Shown piece after piece: positions 6,759-13,614 of a stretch of 22,593 nucleotides of DNA; the first letter of the stretch is position 1, and each line of letters starts with the position of its first letter. The translations under genes and the position numbers were made by a program. The notes under the pieces are model-generated. The model was not told the origin of the DNA. It saw only the letters and a list, made by a program, of their open reading frames with translations, and did not search any database. This DNA comes from a virus: positions 1 to 22,593 of the IMG/VR virus record IMGVR_UViG_3300033429_000018; one strand, written 5' to 3'.

Positions 6759-9012
6759 ACCTGGCGAACTCTGGCAAATGCCTGCCCGCTGGCGGGCCCT
6801 GCGGCATCTGCCGTGATCCTGGTCCTATGGGGCTCTGTGATCCTTCCGGCGTGGGTCCTTGTGGGCCGCCACCGTTCTCGCTCGGTGGGCCACCTTCCTC
6901 GCCTCCGGCTTCTGCGGCCGCGGCTTGCATCATCATCTCCTTCGCGATCTGTGCTTGCTCGACCATCTTGTGCTTGACCCAATGCCGGTGGAACTCCGTC
7001 TGCACTTCCATCGGCAGACGCAGGTACTCTGGCGAGGCCATGAACTCCTCGTGGATCCAGATGTGAACCATGTTGTCGTACCATTCGAGAATCGGGATCT
7101 CGTCGGACGGTACGCCCTGTACCAGCTTCCCGTTCTCCTGCTCGGCCGTGCTCCTGTGGACACCACCGGGCCTCGTTGCCCTGGCCATGTGCGGGAAACG
7201 GGAAAGGTCGAAGTACGCTTTCCTGGCTTCCGGTGTCCCTGGCATCCCCAGGAGCCCGTCCGCATACATGCGGTAGATCCTGTTCTGTCGCTCGCCGCGC
7301 CCTTCCGGGAGCATGGACTCGACGTCCACCGCGACGTTCACATGGCCTGTCTCGAACATCTCGGGCATGACGGTCACGGTACGCTGTACGCTGTCCTCAC
7401 CCGCGTACTGGATGATCTTCTCCTCGTCCCATATCGCGGGTAGGAGCTGGACCCAATCCTCCACCACACGGCCCATCGTGATTGCGGCTCGTCGGAGTGT
7501 CGGCCCCAAGAATCTGTCTGTGTTGAACCGGAGCTCCTTCACGAGCTCGCCACTAGCATCACGAGTGGGCGGTGTGCCTTCGGACCCCTCGAGATTGCCC
7601 AGGAAATCCATCTCGTCCTGGAGCATCTCCTGGATCTTCCAAACATCGGTCGGGAGTGGCGGTGGTTCCGCATATTCAATCGCGGGTACTCCCGGCCGGC
7701 GATTGACCTTGAGTATCAGACCCGGCTTGTTCGTCATCTGCTCCTCCTCGAGGCCGGACTGTTCGTCAATGACCATCGCCGGGTTGGTCACGAGGTTCCG
7801 GTGCTCGAGGATCTGAGCGATCCCGCGGTTGTACGTCCGCTGGATCGGGTTGAGCATTTCCTGTGGTGAGGTGCCGTGCGGTCGGCCGGGGAGGTTCACG
7901 AAATCGAAACGGTGGATCGGGCTCGCGCCCTTGAAGTGTACGGGTCGTGGACCGTCGTACAGAATGTGCTCTTTAGAGGCGACCATGAGCCGGCCACCTG
8001 GCTTGTCGGGGGCCGCCTGCATCGCGCCGTCCAGGATCCGTGACGGCATGTGCCAGAACTCATCTATTCGGACGAGCTCTCGTGAATAACCGTGGTCATA
8101 ACCACCGACACCCGGCTTGTTACCTGCGGCCCCGAAGTAGCCGGCCCCGAACATGATACGCTGTAGCTCACCGGCCCCATCAGCTTCCTCTCCCGATGTG
8201 TCCGGTGCCACCTCAATACCCCAGCGGTCGAGTACCTGCTCGACTGTGAGGTAGGTTCGAAGCATGTGCCATCGTTTGTGCTGGAAGGGCTTGTTGTTCC
8301 ACTCACCACGGACCTCCAGCGGATTGTGAACCGTAACCTGGATTTGCCCCTCATTGTACCTATGGGGCTCCCCGGTGGGATTCATCTCCCCACCGTCAAA
8401 GGTTGCTTGGGGCTCGCCGGACTCGTTGAACGGCACATCGTCATAGGTTTGCCCGTCGTAGTCGAACGAGCCCCGGTATTCGCGTAGCGGGCCCGAATCC
8501 GGGTCCACCGTAGAGCGCAGGTAGGACGCACCGCCAGGAATGAGATTGGACATGAGAAGGTCTACGACCTCGACCATGCCTATCTCGCCCCACAAGCTCT
8601 TGAATACGGTGTCCATGACCTCGGCCAACTGCGCGTCCATGCGGTCGCCTGTCGAGGGCTGGAAGGTCACAACGGGCGGGTTCTCCGTCATGCGTGCGTG
8701 GGTGAGCATGTACCAGTACAGGAGTCGGTTGACGACGGGGCGCTGTCGCCACCTTCGCTCATCCTGCGTGAGAAACCGGGACACATCCACCCACTTTTGC
8801 AGTAGGTCGGAGAAGATCATCCACTGTTGGCCCGCCAACATGCGGATGTTTTCCTCTACCTGGCGGTCGCGGTGCTGGAGCGCCCAGGTCTGCGAGCCCC
8901 ATAGTCCGTGCAGGAAGGCGATCCGCTTGCCGTCGAGAACGTCGCGCTCTCCGTCACCAAACGGGTTGGCGCGGAACGGCGGCATCTCATTCAGAATGAT
9001 CGGCTCTGCCAT
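6757..9012 (-). CDS. Portal protein (P22-like, large)
   Basis: The start is set at ATG 9012 (MAEPIILNEMPPF): GGGAG lies five bases upstream and the ATG overlaps the preceding stop as TAATG; an upstream extension of 12 residues is unlikely. The product of 751 residues forms the dodecameric ring at one capsid vertex through which DNA is packaged and ejected. The N-terminal motif ENIRMLAGQQW, followed by VVNRLLYWYMLTHARMTENPP (here split as read), is characteristic of P22-type portals, as is the length of more than 700 residues. The C-terminal 60 residues are Gly/Pro/Gln-rich and probably disordered. It sits between a jelly-roll protein and the scaffold, the usual portal-scaffold-capsid order. 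Confidence 0.9.
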   Translation of the reverse strand: MAEPIILNEMPPFRANPFGDGERDVLDGKRIAFLHGLWGSQTWALQHRDRQVEENIRMLAGQQWMIFSDLLQKWVDVSRFLTQDERRWRQRPVVNRLLYWYMLTHARMTENPPVVTFQPSTGDRMDAQLAEVMDTVFKSLWGEIGMVEVVDLLMSNLIPGGASYLRSTVDPDSGPLREYRGSFDYDGQTYDDVPFNESGEPQATFDGGEMNPTGEPHRYNEGQIQVTVHNPLEVRGEWNNKPFQHKRWHMLRTYLTVEQVLDRWGIEVAPDTSGEEADGAGELQRIMFGAGYFGAAGNKPGVGGYDHGYSRELVRIDEFWHMPSRILDGAMQAAPDKPGGRLMVASKEHILYDGPRPVHFKGASPIHRFDFVNLPGRPHGTSPQEMLNPIQRTYNRGIAQILEHRNLVTNPAMVIDEQSGLEEEQMTNKPGLILKVNRRPGVPAIEYAEPPPLPTDVWKIQEMLQDEMDFLGNLEGSEGTPPTRDASGELVKELRFNTDRFLGPTLRRAAITMGRVVEDWVQLLPAIWDEEKIIQYAGEDSVQRTVTVMPEMFETGHVNVAVDVESMLPEGRGERQNRIYRMYADGLLGMPGTPEARKAYFDLSRFPHMARATRPGGVHRSTAEQENGKLVQGVPSDEIPILEWYDNMVHIWIHEEFMASPEYLRLPMEVQTEFHRHWVKHKMVEQAQIAKEMMMQAAAAEAGGEEGGPPSENGGGPQGPTPEGSQSPIGPGSRQMPQGPPAGRHLPEFAR

Positions 9013-9719
9013 TACAACTCCCGAACAATGAGGTCCTGGATGACACAACCACCGAACCCACTACAGAAGGCGTGAACGTAGTCGGGCCCTGCGTGGGTCG
9101 AATCCGTGTCGTCGTAGACCGGGGTATCCGTGTCCTCGATGTCGGTCAGCCAGAGCTTGATCGCGGTGCCGATGATCTGTAGGCGTGCCGTGATCGGGAC
9201 CCCCGTACTGAGGTCGGTGCTCTCGTAGAGGTTGGTCGGGGTCGTGGTCGTCCAGTGATCCAGCGACAGCCGGTCGCCGGAACGGAGCCCGAACGAGTAG
9301 CCCGTGCGTTCGGCCAGGAGCGACCGGAAGTAGATGAGCGCCTCGCCCGTACCCGTGTGGTCAGTCTCAAAGACGGCCGTGATGTCGAGGTCCGCGCTCT
9401 GGCTTTCGGGGATGTAGTGGCCGGCGTTCGTGGAGCCGCTCCGCAGGGACGCCTCGCCCGAGCCGGCGACGATCTGGAGATTCCACGCGCTCGCGCTAGA
9501 CCAATCGCCGTCGTTGTTCCAGTACCAGGCCGTACCGACATTGGGGGTGTGGTTCTCGAGGTAGGTGGTGGACGCCTCGTCGAAGCGGTCAGAGAACACC
9601 AGGGTCCCGGACCCGCCGCCGCCCACCGCGTCACGATCTACGAATCCGGGCGCGGCCAGTAAATCGGCTTCGGCCGTCACCAGGGGTACATCCAGCCGGG
9701 GTGCGCTCAGTAGGGTCAT
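9012..9719 (-). CDS. Jelly-roll (LamG-like) protein in the head module
   Basis: A 235-residue protein starting at ATG 9719 in a one-base stop/start overlap and ending the same way at the portal gene. Residues 1-35 form a short arm ending in a Gly-rich linker (VGGGGSG). Residues about 38-235 are a beta-rich domain with FSDRFDEAS...NHTPNVGTAW, AGHYIPESQ, AVFETDHTGTGEALIYFRS and a terminal strand VIQDLIVREL, the pattern of concanavalin-like domains. Such domains bind glycans or decorate virion surfaces. It has the same DxFxEAS...HTP opening as the protein at 1-1149, suggesting shared ancestry. A jelly-roll protein between terminase and portal genes is unusual; capsid decoration or an early adhesin are both possible. 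Confidence 0.75.
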   Translation of the reverse strand: MTLLSAPRLDVPLVTAEADLLAAPGFVDRDAVGGGGSGTLVFSDRFDEASTTYLENHTPNVGTAWYWNNDGDWSSASAWNLQIVAGSGEASLRSGSTNAGHYIPESQSADLDITAVFETDHTGTGEALIYFRSLLAERTGYSFGLRSGDRLSLDHWTTTTPTNLYESTDLSTGVPITARLQIIGTAIKLWLTDIEDTDTPVYDDTDSTHAGPDYVHAFCSGFGGCVIQDLIVREL

Positions 9720-10081
9720 TAGCCGGCCCGGTGCCTGCCTGTGACGATTGCGTAGGGGTCGCCGCCACCGTCCGTATCGAACTCGATGAAGATGAACAGG
9801 GGGCCATCCTCAACGACCACGATGCCGTCTGCCACGATGTCAACGCCAAGCTGGATCGCGTTGGTGATGTCGGCGGGGTTGGTTTCGTTCGTGCCCCACA
9901 CCTTGATCGTGTCGCTTGAGGTGCCGTAGATGTGGATGCAGACGTCGGTGAGGTGACCAATGTGGATCCGCGAAACGAGCTTCCCGGTGTCTGCCCCGAG
10001 GCTGTTATACAGCTTGTGCTCGATTGCGGCGGCAGTAGTCGTCAGCAGGAGGTTTAGCCAGGTACGACCAGAATCGCTCAT
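9719..10081 (-). CDS. Small beta-rich structural protein (120 aa)
   Basis: ATG at 10081 follows AAAGGAACGGCACC and overlaps the stop of a 15-codon leader ORF as ATGA; the 3' end overlaps the next ATG by one base. The product has a short helical N terminus (TTTAAAIEHKLYNSL). Alternating strands follow: RIHIGHLTDVCIHIYG, TIKVWGTNETNP, GIVVVEDGPLFIFIEFDTDG. The GTNETNP-then-strand pattern is common in small phage proteins of head or tail decoration type, but I cannot name a family. Its coupling to the jelly-roll gene suggests the two are made together, perhaps as partners. Confidence 0.7.
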   Translation of the reverse strand: MSDSGRTWLNLLLTTTAAAIEHKLYNSLGADTGKLVSRIHIGHLTDVCIHIYGTSSDTIKVWGTNETNPADITNAIQLGVDIVADGIVVVEDGPLFIFIEFDTDGGGDPYAIVTGRHRAG

Positions 10082-10125
10082 GGTGCCGTTCCTTTCAATC
10101 TGAATCTGAATCTGAATAATGGCAC
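10078..10125 (-). CDS. Putative 15-residue leader peptide, Phe-Arg repeats
   Basis: A GTG at 10125 is preceded by TAAGGAG at a six-base spacing, a near-ideal ribosome-binding site. The frame reads MPLFRFRFRLKGTAP and ends in a TGA that overlaps the next ATG at 10081 as ATGA, the junction type used by the real genes here. It may be a translated leader that couples or tunes expression of the downstream gene. It is too short for coding statistics, and the downstream gene also has its own weak site (AAAGGAACGG), so function is inference. Confidence 0.35.
   Translation of the reverse strand: MPLFRFRFRLKGTAP
10099..10116 (-). repeat. Three tandem TTCAGA hexamers
   Basis: On the minus strand TTCAGA occurs three times in succession, reading Phe-Arg x3 in the leader ORF. 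A fourth, imperfect unit (TTGAAA) follows. It lies in one of the few inter-gene gaps of the late block. Confidence 0.8.
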
Positions 10126-10188
10126 TATGATCTCCTTACAATCGTCCGTTTGACCGCGCAAGTCCCTAACAGCGATCAACATGACCGA

Positions 10189-10551
10189 TTACTGGACAGG
10201 CGGCTGGCCCCAAGTCTCGTAGTGGGCGATCAGTTTTTCGGCTTCCTCGCGGGCCCGTTCGGTGCTCGAACCTGTCTCGCGGGCCAGGTACTCCGTGAGG
10301 TTGTCGCGTGCCGTTTCCGAGATTCTGAGGGTCGCGAGCTCGTCCACCGTAGCCGGGTCCTCCTTGACTACGGCCACCGGCTTTTGCGGCTGACCGTACT
10401 GAACGAGGTGCTTGTACGTTTCAAGGAGCTCCGTCTGTGTTCTCGCTCTCGAAAAGCTGAGGCCCAGGAACCATCCCAGCCCCAGACCGACGATCAGTGG
10501 GGTCAGAATCAGCATCACCATCATGCCTATTTCCACTTGCATCGGGACCAT
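10189..10551 (-). CDS. Small single-pass membrane protein (120 aa)
   Basis: The ATG at 10551 has GAGGAGGTG six bases upstream, one of the best ribosome-binding sites in the window. Residues about 8-30 form a hydrophobic helix (MMVMLILTPLIVGLGLGWFL), followed by a basic patch (SFSRART) and a charged helical tail to residue 120 with TEYLARETGSSTERAREEAEKL. This is the layout of a bitopic membrane protein with a cytoplasmic helical domain. A phage holin, spanin or envelope-modifying protein could look like this, but no family motif proves it. Its first 131 bases lie inside the 3' end of the gene at 10421-10738 in another frame. Confidence 0.7.
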   Translation of the reverse strand: MVPMQVEIGMMVMLILTPLIVGLGLGWFLGLSFSRARTQTELLETYKHLVQYGQPQKPVAVVKEDPATVDELATLRISETARDNLTEYLARETGSSTERAREEAEKLIAHYETWGQPPVQ

Positions 10552-10738
10552 TCAGCCACCTCCTCGCTCGATTGTACCAGCGGTTCCGCTTCCGGCTGTA
10601 TGCGTGCAAGCGGATCAACTTGTCCACGATGCCCACGAGCTCACCGCGCTTGACGACGAGCGACGGGTGCTTGAGGTACTCGTAGAGTGATTCGCCGCGG
10701 TCTGCCTTGCCGGTCCTGCGTCGCTGTTCGCGGTTCAT
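10421..10738 (-). CDS. Small basic protein downstream of large terminase (105 aa)
   Basis: The ATG at 10738 overlaps the terminase stop as ATGA and is preceded by GGAG at seven bases, so this short start is preferred to an upstream one. Residues 1-62 look like ordinary coding sequence: MNREQRRRTGKADRGESL, then a helical LVVKRGELVGIVDKLIRLHAYSRKR-type region, strongly basic. From about residue 63 the frame overlaps the next gene and the reading becomes Asp/Gly-rich, probably a by-product of the other frame. The basic N-terminal part could bind nucleic acid. Function unknown; the overlap of 131 bases is far longer than elsewhere in this genome. Confidence 0.6.
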   Translation of the reverse strand: MNREQRRRTGKADRGESLYEYLKHPSLVVKRGELVGIVDKLIRLHAYSRKRNRWYNRARRWLNGPDASGNRHDGDADSDPTDRRSGAGMVPGPQLFESENTDGAP

Positions 10739-12282
10739 ACTTGTGCTCCGAACTCCGGGTGAAGGACGTCGTTGGAGAAGGCGGCCGGGAGCTTCGACTT
10801 CCGGCCTTTCTCGTACTCGACCTCGAGGGCTTCCTGGCTCCACGCTCCGGTATCGTGATCCAGGGTACGGTTGCCGGCCGGGACCTGGCGGCTGGCTACC
10901 GCGTACCGCGTTTCGTCGTACATGTCGTCCCCGCCGTTACCGAACTCGTCGGCGTCCAGCTTGAGCGAGTCCTCGGGGTTGTCGGGGTCTGACGGCATGG
11001 CCTCGAGCTGTTCAAAACACTTCCGGTTGCCTTCGGTGTCGAACATGACGAGCCAGGGGGCCTCGTCCTCGTTATCGAACGAGAAGAACCGGCGCATGTT
11101 GTTGAGCCCTGCGATCCGGCTGATGTTCGCCTGGATGAACACGAACCCCTCGCGCAGGAACTCCTCGGCCAGGGTAGGCATGTTCTCCTGCCGTGACTTG
11201 TGGTCGTGCCAGCAATCGTGGCCGGCGTACACATGCCGCATCCTGCGCCAATCAATGTCCATCGCCTCAAGCCGAGCCTTGACCATCTGAGCGATCTCCG
11301 GTGGTCGCTGGTGGCTGTAGGTCACGGTGTCCAGCTTGAAGTGTCGGCCGTCCTCGTTGACCGCATAGACACCCCACGAATAGGGGTGCGCGTAGCCCCA
11401 ATCGAACGAGCCGTAAATCTTCCAATTCTCCGGGATCTTGAACCCTGGGATCAAGTGGATGTCGGGGTCCATCATGGTGAGTGCCAGCCCGAGCCCTGCG
11501 TTCCAATCGCCGTCGCGTAGCCAGGACCGGAACGGTTCCGGCAGGGTCGAGAGCTCGTTCACATACTCCGGGTCGCGTTCCATGAGAACGTGATTGTCGG
11601 GCACCTTCGCCTGGACGAAGGCGTACATATCCGGGCTCTCACGGTACTTCGTGTAGTACCGGCGAGTGATGAACAGTCGCTTGTACCAGTGGTGGCCGAC
11701 GTTGCCGGGGTTCGAGGGGTAGAGCACGAACGGGCGAGATCCGTCTACAGTGGCACGGAGTCGGTTGCCTGTGAGCCAGCGCACGAGGTCCCAGGTGTAG
11801 TGGGTCGATTCCTCGAAGATCATAAAGTCGAACTCGACGCCCTGGTATCGCTTGAGGTCGTCCTGGTCCTTGAGGAACCCGAAGTACAGACGGGACCTGT
11901 TGAAGAACTCGGCGCACATGTCCTCCCCGTTGTAGGAGTACACCTGGTCGCCGGTCTTACGGTCGGGCCACCTGTCGGGCACCTCGAACTTGAACTTGAC
12001 GAGGTGGTTCGACTTCACCTCGGCCTTCGTTGACCGGAAGATGATCCCGGTACAGCCAGGCCACCTCATACATGCCGCCACACCGACGGCACGAGCGAGA
12101 TGCGACTTACCGCCGCCAGCCGCTCCACCGTACCCGATGTGACGGCAGTATGGTTCGTCCGGCCCCTTCGCCAGCGGGGTGTGATTGAACGCCTCCATCT
12201 GCTTCGGCTGGAGCCCGTAGATCATCTGCCGTTGGCTACCGTCCGGCTTCTGGAGTACGACGACCGGCTCGAGAACGGCCAT
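10735..12282 (-). CDS. terL: Terminase large subunit (packaging ATPase/nuclease)
   Basis: A 515-residue protein that pumps DNA into proheads and cuts it. The Walker A motif is GGAAGGGKS at residues 52-60 and the Walker B motif FMIFEE at 153-158, with the catalytic glutamate following the acidic residue. The C-terminal RNase H-like nuclease domain starts around residue 288 with YGSFDWGYAHP (Asp294 as first metal ligand). AGHDCWHD follows, then an acidic cluster, DEFGNGGDDMYDETRYAV, near the end. Length and motif spacing are normal for large terminases. The start at ATG 12282 lacks a strong ribosome-binding site, but the adjacent gene stops four bases upstream. The small subunit is over 1.3 kb away, separated by five small genes. 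Confidence 0.93.
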   Translation of the reverse strand: MAVLEPVVVLQKPDGSQRQMIYGLQPKQMEAFNHTPLAKGPDEPYCRHIGYGGAAGGGKSHLARAVGVAACMRWPGCTGIIFRSTKAEVKSNHLVKFKFEVPDRWPDRKTGDQVYSYNGEDMCAEFFNRSRLYFGFLKDQDDLKRYQGVEFDFMIFEESTHYTWDLVRWLTGNRLRATVDGSRPFVLYPSNPGNVGHHWYKRLFITRRYYTKYRESPDMYAFVQAKVPDNHVLMERDPEYVNELSTLPEPFRSWLRDGDWNAGLGLALTMMDPDIHLIPGFKIPENWKIYGSFDWGYAHPYSWGVYAVNEDGRHFKLDTVTYSHQRPPEIAQMVKARLEAMDIDWRRMRHVYAGHDCWHDHKSRQENMPTLAEEFLREGFVFIQANISRIAGLNNMRRFFSFDNEDEAPWLVMFDTEGNRKCFEQLEAMPSDPDNPEDSLKLDADEFGNGGDDMYDETRYAVASRQVPAGNRTLDHDTGAWSQEALEVEYEKGRKSKLPAAFSNDVLHPEFGAQV

Positions 12283-12285
12283 CGG

Positions 12286-12540
12286 TTACTCGGTTCTACG
12301 GGTCGGCGGTAGCGGCTTGTAGACCGGCTTGGACCCGCTCGGGCCCGTCTTGCCCGAACCCTCGCCAGGCATCTTCCGGGCCTTCTTCTGGTTCTTCAAG
12401 GACTTGATCGCGTCCTCGAGCTTCTGCCGGCGGATCGCCTTCGTTTCCGCCAGGCCCTCGGCGTAGTCACGCTTGGTGCCCTTCCGCTTCTTCTTCTTCA
12501 TAACCACCCGGCCCTTTGCCTTCTTCTTCTCCTGCGGCAT
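12286..12540 (-). CDS. Lysine-rich basic protein (84 aa)
   Basis: ATG at 12540 overlaps the upstream TAA by one base. The 84-residue product is extremely basic: MPQEKKKAKGRVVMKKKKRKGTKR at the N terminus (quoted in two parts in reality), a helical middle KLEDAIKSLKNQKKARK and a Gly/Pro/Ser tail. Such composition suggests a nucleic-acid-binding or DNA-condensing protein, perhaps packaged with or acting on DNA during packaging, given its place just before the large terminase. No family recognised. Confidence 0.7.
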   Translation of the reverse strand: MPQEKKKAKGRVVMKKKKRKGTKRDYAEGLAETKAIRRQKLEDAIKSLKNQKKARKMPGEGSGKTGPSGSKPVYKPLPPTRRTE

Positions 12541-12806
12541 TATTCCTCCCGTTCAGAATGTGGACCTGGACACGAGCAATCCGCGTAGTGGTCGTTGCAC
12601 TCCAGGCACCAGGGCTCGCCGCAGAGCTCGCAAGCTACGCACTCGTCAGCAAACTTAACGGGCTTGGAGAAATCGATGGTATGAGGTTCGCCAGGTCCGC
12701 TTTCCGTTACCTCGCGCATGACTACGGCTTCGACGCCAGCTTCCTTGAGCTCGCCCGACATGCCCCGAAGTATATCCCCGATGTGCTCCATGTTACCCAT
12801 TACCAC
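12540..12806 (-). CDS. Small cysteine-cluster (zinc-binding-like) protein
   Basis: The 88-residue frame begins at a GTG (12806) directly after the preceding TAG; an ATG at 12800 with AGGTGG close upstream is an equally plausible start. The N-terminal half is helical (MEHIGDILRGMSGELKEAG). Near the C terminus lies a dense cluster, CVACELCGEPWCLECNDH, then CSCPGPH, with seven cysteines and two histidines in about 28 residues, enough to hold two zinc ions. Its place between small and large terminase genes suggests a packaging or DNA-associated accessory role, but function is unknown. Confidence 0.65.
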   Translation of the reverse strand: MVMGNMEHIGDILRGMSGELKEAGVEAVVMREVTESGPGEPHTIDFSKPVKFADECVACELCGEPWCLECNDHYADCSCPGPHSEREE

Positions 12807-13052
12807 CTACTTTCGCGTTTCCTTCGCGTGTCCACGAACGGCGAACATAGGACCCGGCAGGTTCGTTACGCGGCCGATCCGGTCCAGGTACTCGGCCGTT
12901 CGCTGGTTCACGAGCCCCTGCACCTCGTCCAACGAGGTCGCGCCGGTTCGTTCCTTCTCGTCCCAGATACAGGCCAGTAGGTCGTCGGCCGTTACCTCGC
13001 GGCCCGATAGCCGATTCACCGCCGCCTCGACTCGTGCCAGGTGGTCAATCAT
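12807..13052 (-). CDS. Small helical protein of unknown function (81 aa)
   Basis: Starts at ATG 13052, which overlaps the upstream stop as ATGA and has AAGGAG seven bases before it; a far longer upstream extension in this frame overlaps the neighbouring gene and is Gly/Arg noise. The product reads MIDHLARVEAAVNRLSGRE, then DDLLACIWDEKERTGATSLDE and a basic tail. It is mostly helical with no motif I recognise. The last codons contain two tandem 11-base repeats (12812-12833) related to the repeats inside the initiator gene. Confidence 0.65.
   Translation of the reverse strand: MIDHLARVEAAVNRLSGREVTADDLLACIWDEKERTGATSLDEVQGLVNQRTAEYLDRIGRVTNLPGPMFAVRGHAKETRK
12812..12833 (-). repeat. Tandem 11-mers related to the initiator-gene repeats
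   Basis: Plus strand TTCGCGTTTCC is followed at once by TTCGCGTGTCC, one mismatch. The first unit lies in a 16-base exact match (ACTTTCGCGTTTCCTT, 12809-12824) to 20292-20307 inside the replication-initiator-like gene. Confidence 0.7.
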
Positions 13053-13423
13053 CCTGCCGCTCCTTCCGGGCCATGATCCCGTACCGCCGCCTCGATCCCC
13101 GCTACCGTGTCTACCACCGGCTCGCCGTCTACCAACACACGTTTCACCTCCTGGTAGTCTGGGTGAGCGAGTATCTGGTAGTGGTACGACTCTACCTCGT
13201 CGGCCACCTTCCTCAACGCCGTCGCCCACTCCAACGGGAAATCGGGACTGCGCGTCGAAGTGGCGATTGACTCCGTGAACGACCGCGTGAGCCCACGGAT
13301 GATGTCCACGAAATAGCAACCGTCGTATACGAACCTCACCGCCCAGAACGCCTCGTCTGTGCTGGGCTTCACCCGCTGGAGTAACCTGTACCACGCGATC
13401 CACCGATCTCCCTGGTCGCTCAT
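13049..13423 (-). CDS. Protein of unknown function (124 aa)
   Basis: The start is ATG 13423 (MSDQGDRWIAWYRLLQRV), placed right after the shared AAAGGAGCGTCCC motif. In-frame extension to 13528 is possible, but it reads across the small membrane-protein frame and lacks this site. The 124-residue product is helical with aromatic-rich stretches (VRFVYDGCYFVDIIRGLTRS, then EWATALRKVADEVESYHYQI). It ends in an ATGA overlap. No motif is recognised. It lies between the small and large terminase genes. Confidence 0.7.
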   Translation of the reverse strand: MSDQGDRWIAWYRLLQRVKPSTDEAFWAVRFVYDGCYFVDIIRGLTRSFTESIATSTRSPDFPLEWATALRKVADEVESYHYQILAHPDYQEVKRVLVDGEPVVDTVAGIEAAVRDHGPEGAAG

Positions 13424-13424
13424 G

Positions 13425-13436
13425 GGACGCTCCTTT
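13425..13436 (-). promoter_or_regulatory. Shared extended ribosome-binding motif, copy 3 (AAAGGAGCGTCC)
   Basis: AAAGGAGCGTCC followed by C and ATG at 13423. Twelve bases identical to the copy before the scaffold gene. Confidence 0.7.
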
Positions 13437-13440
13437 CCCC

Positions 13441-13614
13441 CTAAAACCACACGAGCCATTGGCCCGCTACGAATATGAAAATCTGAACGGCTAAGAAGAA
13501 TCTGCGGAAAAGCGAACGTGGGTCCCATAGGGTGGGTCCCCTCCCGGCCGCGAATCCGGGGCCGCCTCTGGGGGTGCGTGTCGTGCGAGCCGTGCCTGCC
13601 TGCGCCGTGGTCAA
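13441..13614 (-). CDS. Putative small membrane protein, TTG start (57 aa)
   Basis: An open frame of 57 codons fills what would otherwise be a 187-base gap. It starts at a TTG (13614) that overlaps the small-terminase stop as TTGA, mirroring the ATGA/GTGA junctions of neighbours, and its TAG at 13441 sits just ahead of the next ribosome-binding site. Residues 1-30 are Thr/Arg/Gly/Pro-rich. Residues about 36-57 are a strongly hydrophobic aromatic helix (LFRRFFLAVQIFIFVAGQWL then VWF at the end), preceded by arginines, as in a single-pass inner-membrane protein. A small holin-like or membrane-acting phage peptide is possible. The TTG start and small size keep confidence moderate. Confidence 0.45.
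   Translation of the reverse strand: MTTAQAGTARTTRTPRGGPGFAAGRGPTLWDPRSLFRRFFLAVQIFIFVAGQWLVWF

Noticed and set aside
5542-6816. Long plus-strand open frame opposite the scaffold gene
   Set aside because: Its Ser-rich composition is the reverse reading of Glu/Asp-rich scaffold codons; no ribosome-binding site or sensible domain.
12807-13403. Long version of the 81-residue protein starting at 13403
   Set aside because: The added N terminus is Gly/Arg-rich and fully overlaps the 124-residue gene; ATG 13052 has a good site and an ATGA overlap.
13520-13550. Repeated GGGTCCC units as an attachment site or terminator
   Set aside because: Only two short copies, no integrase in the window, and they fall inside open coding frames.
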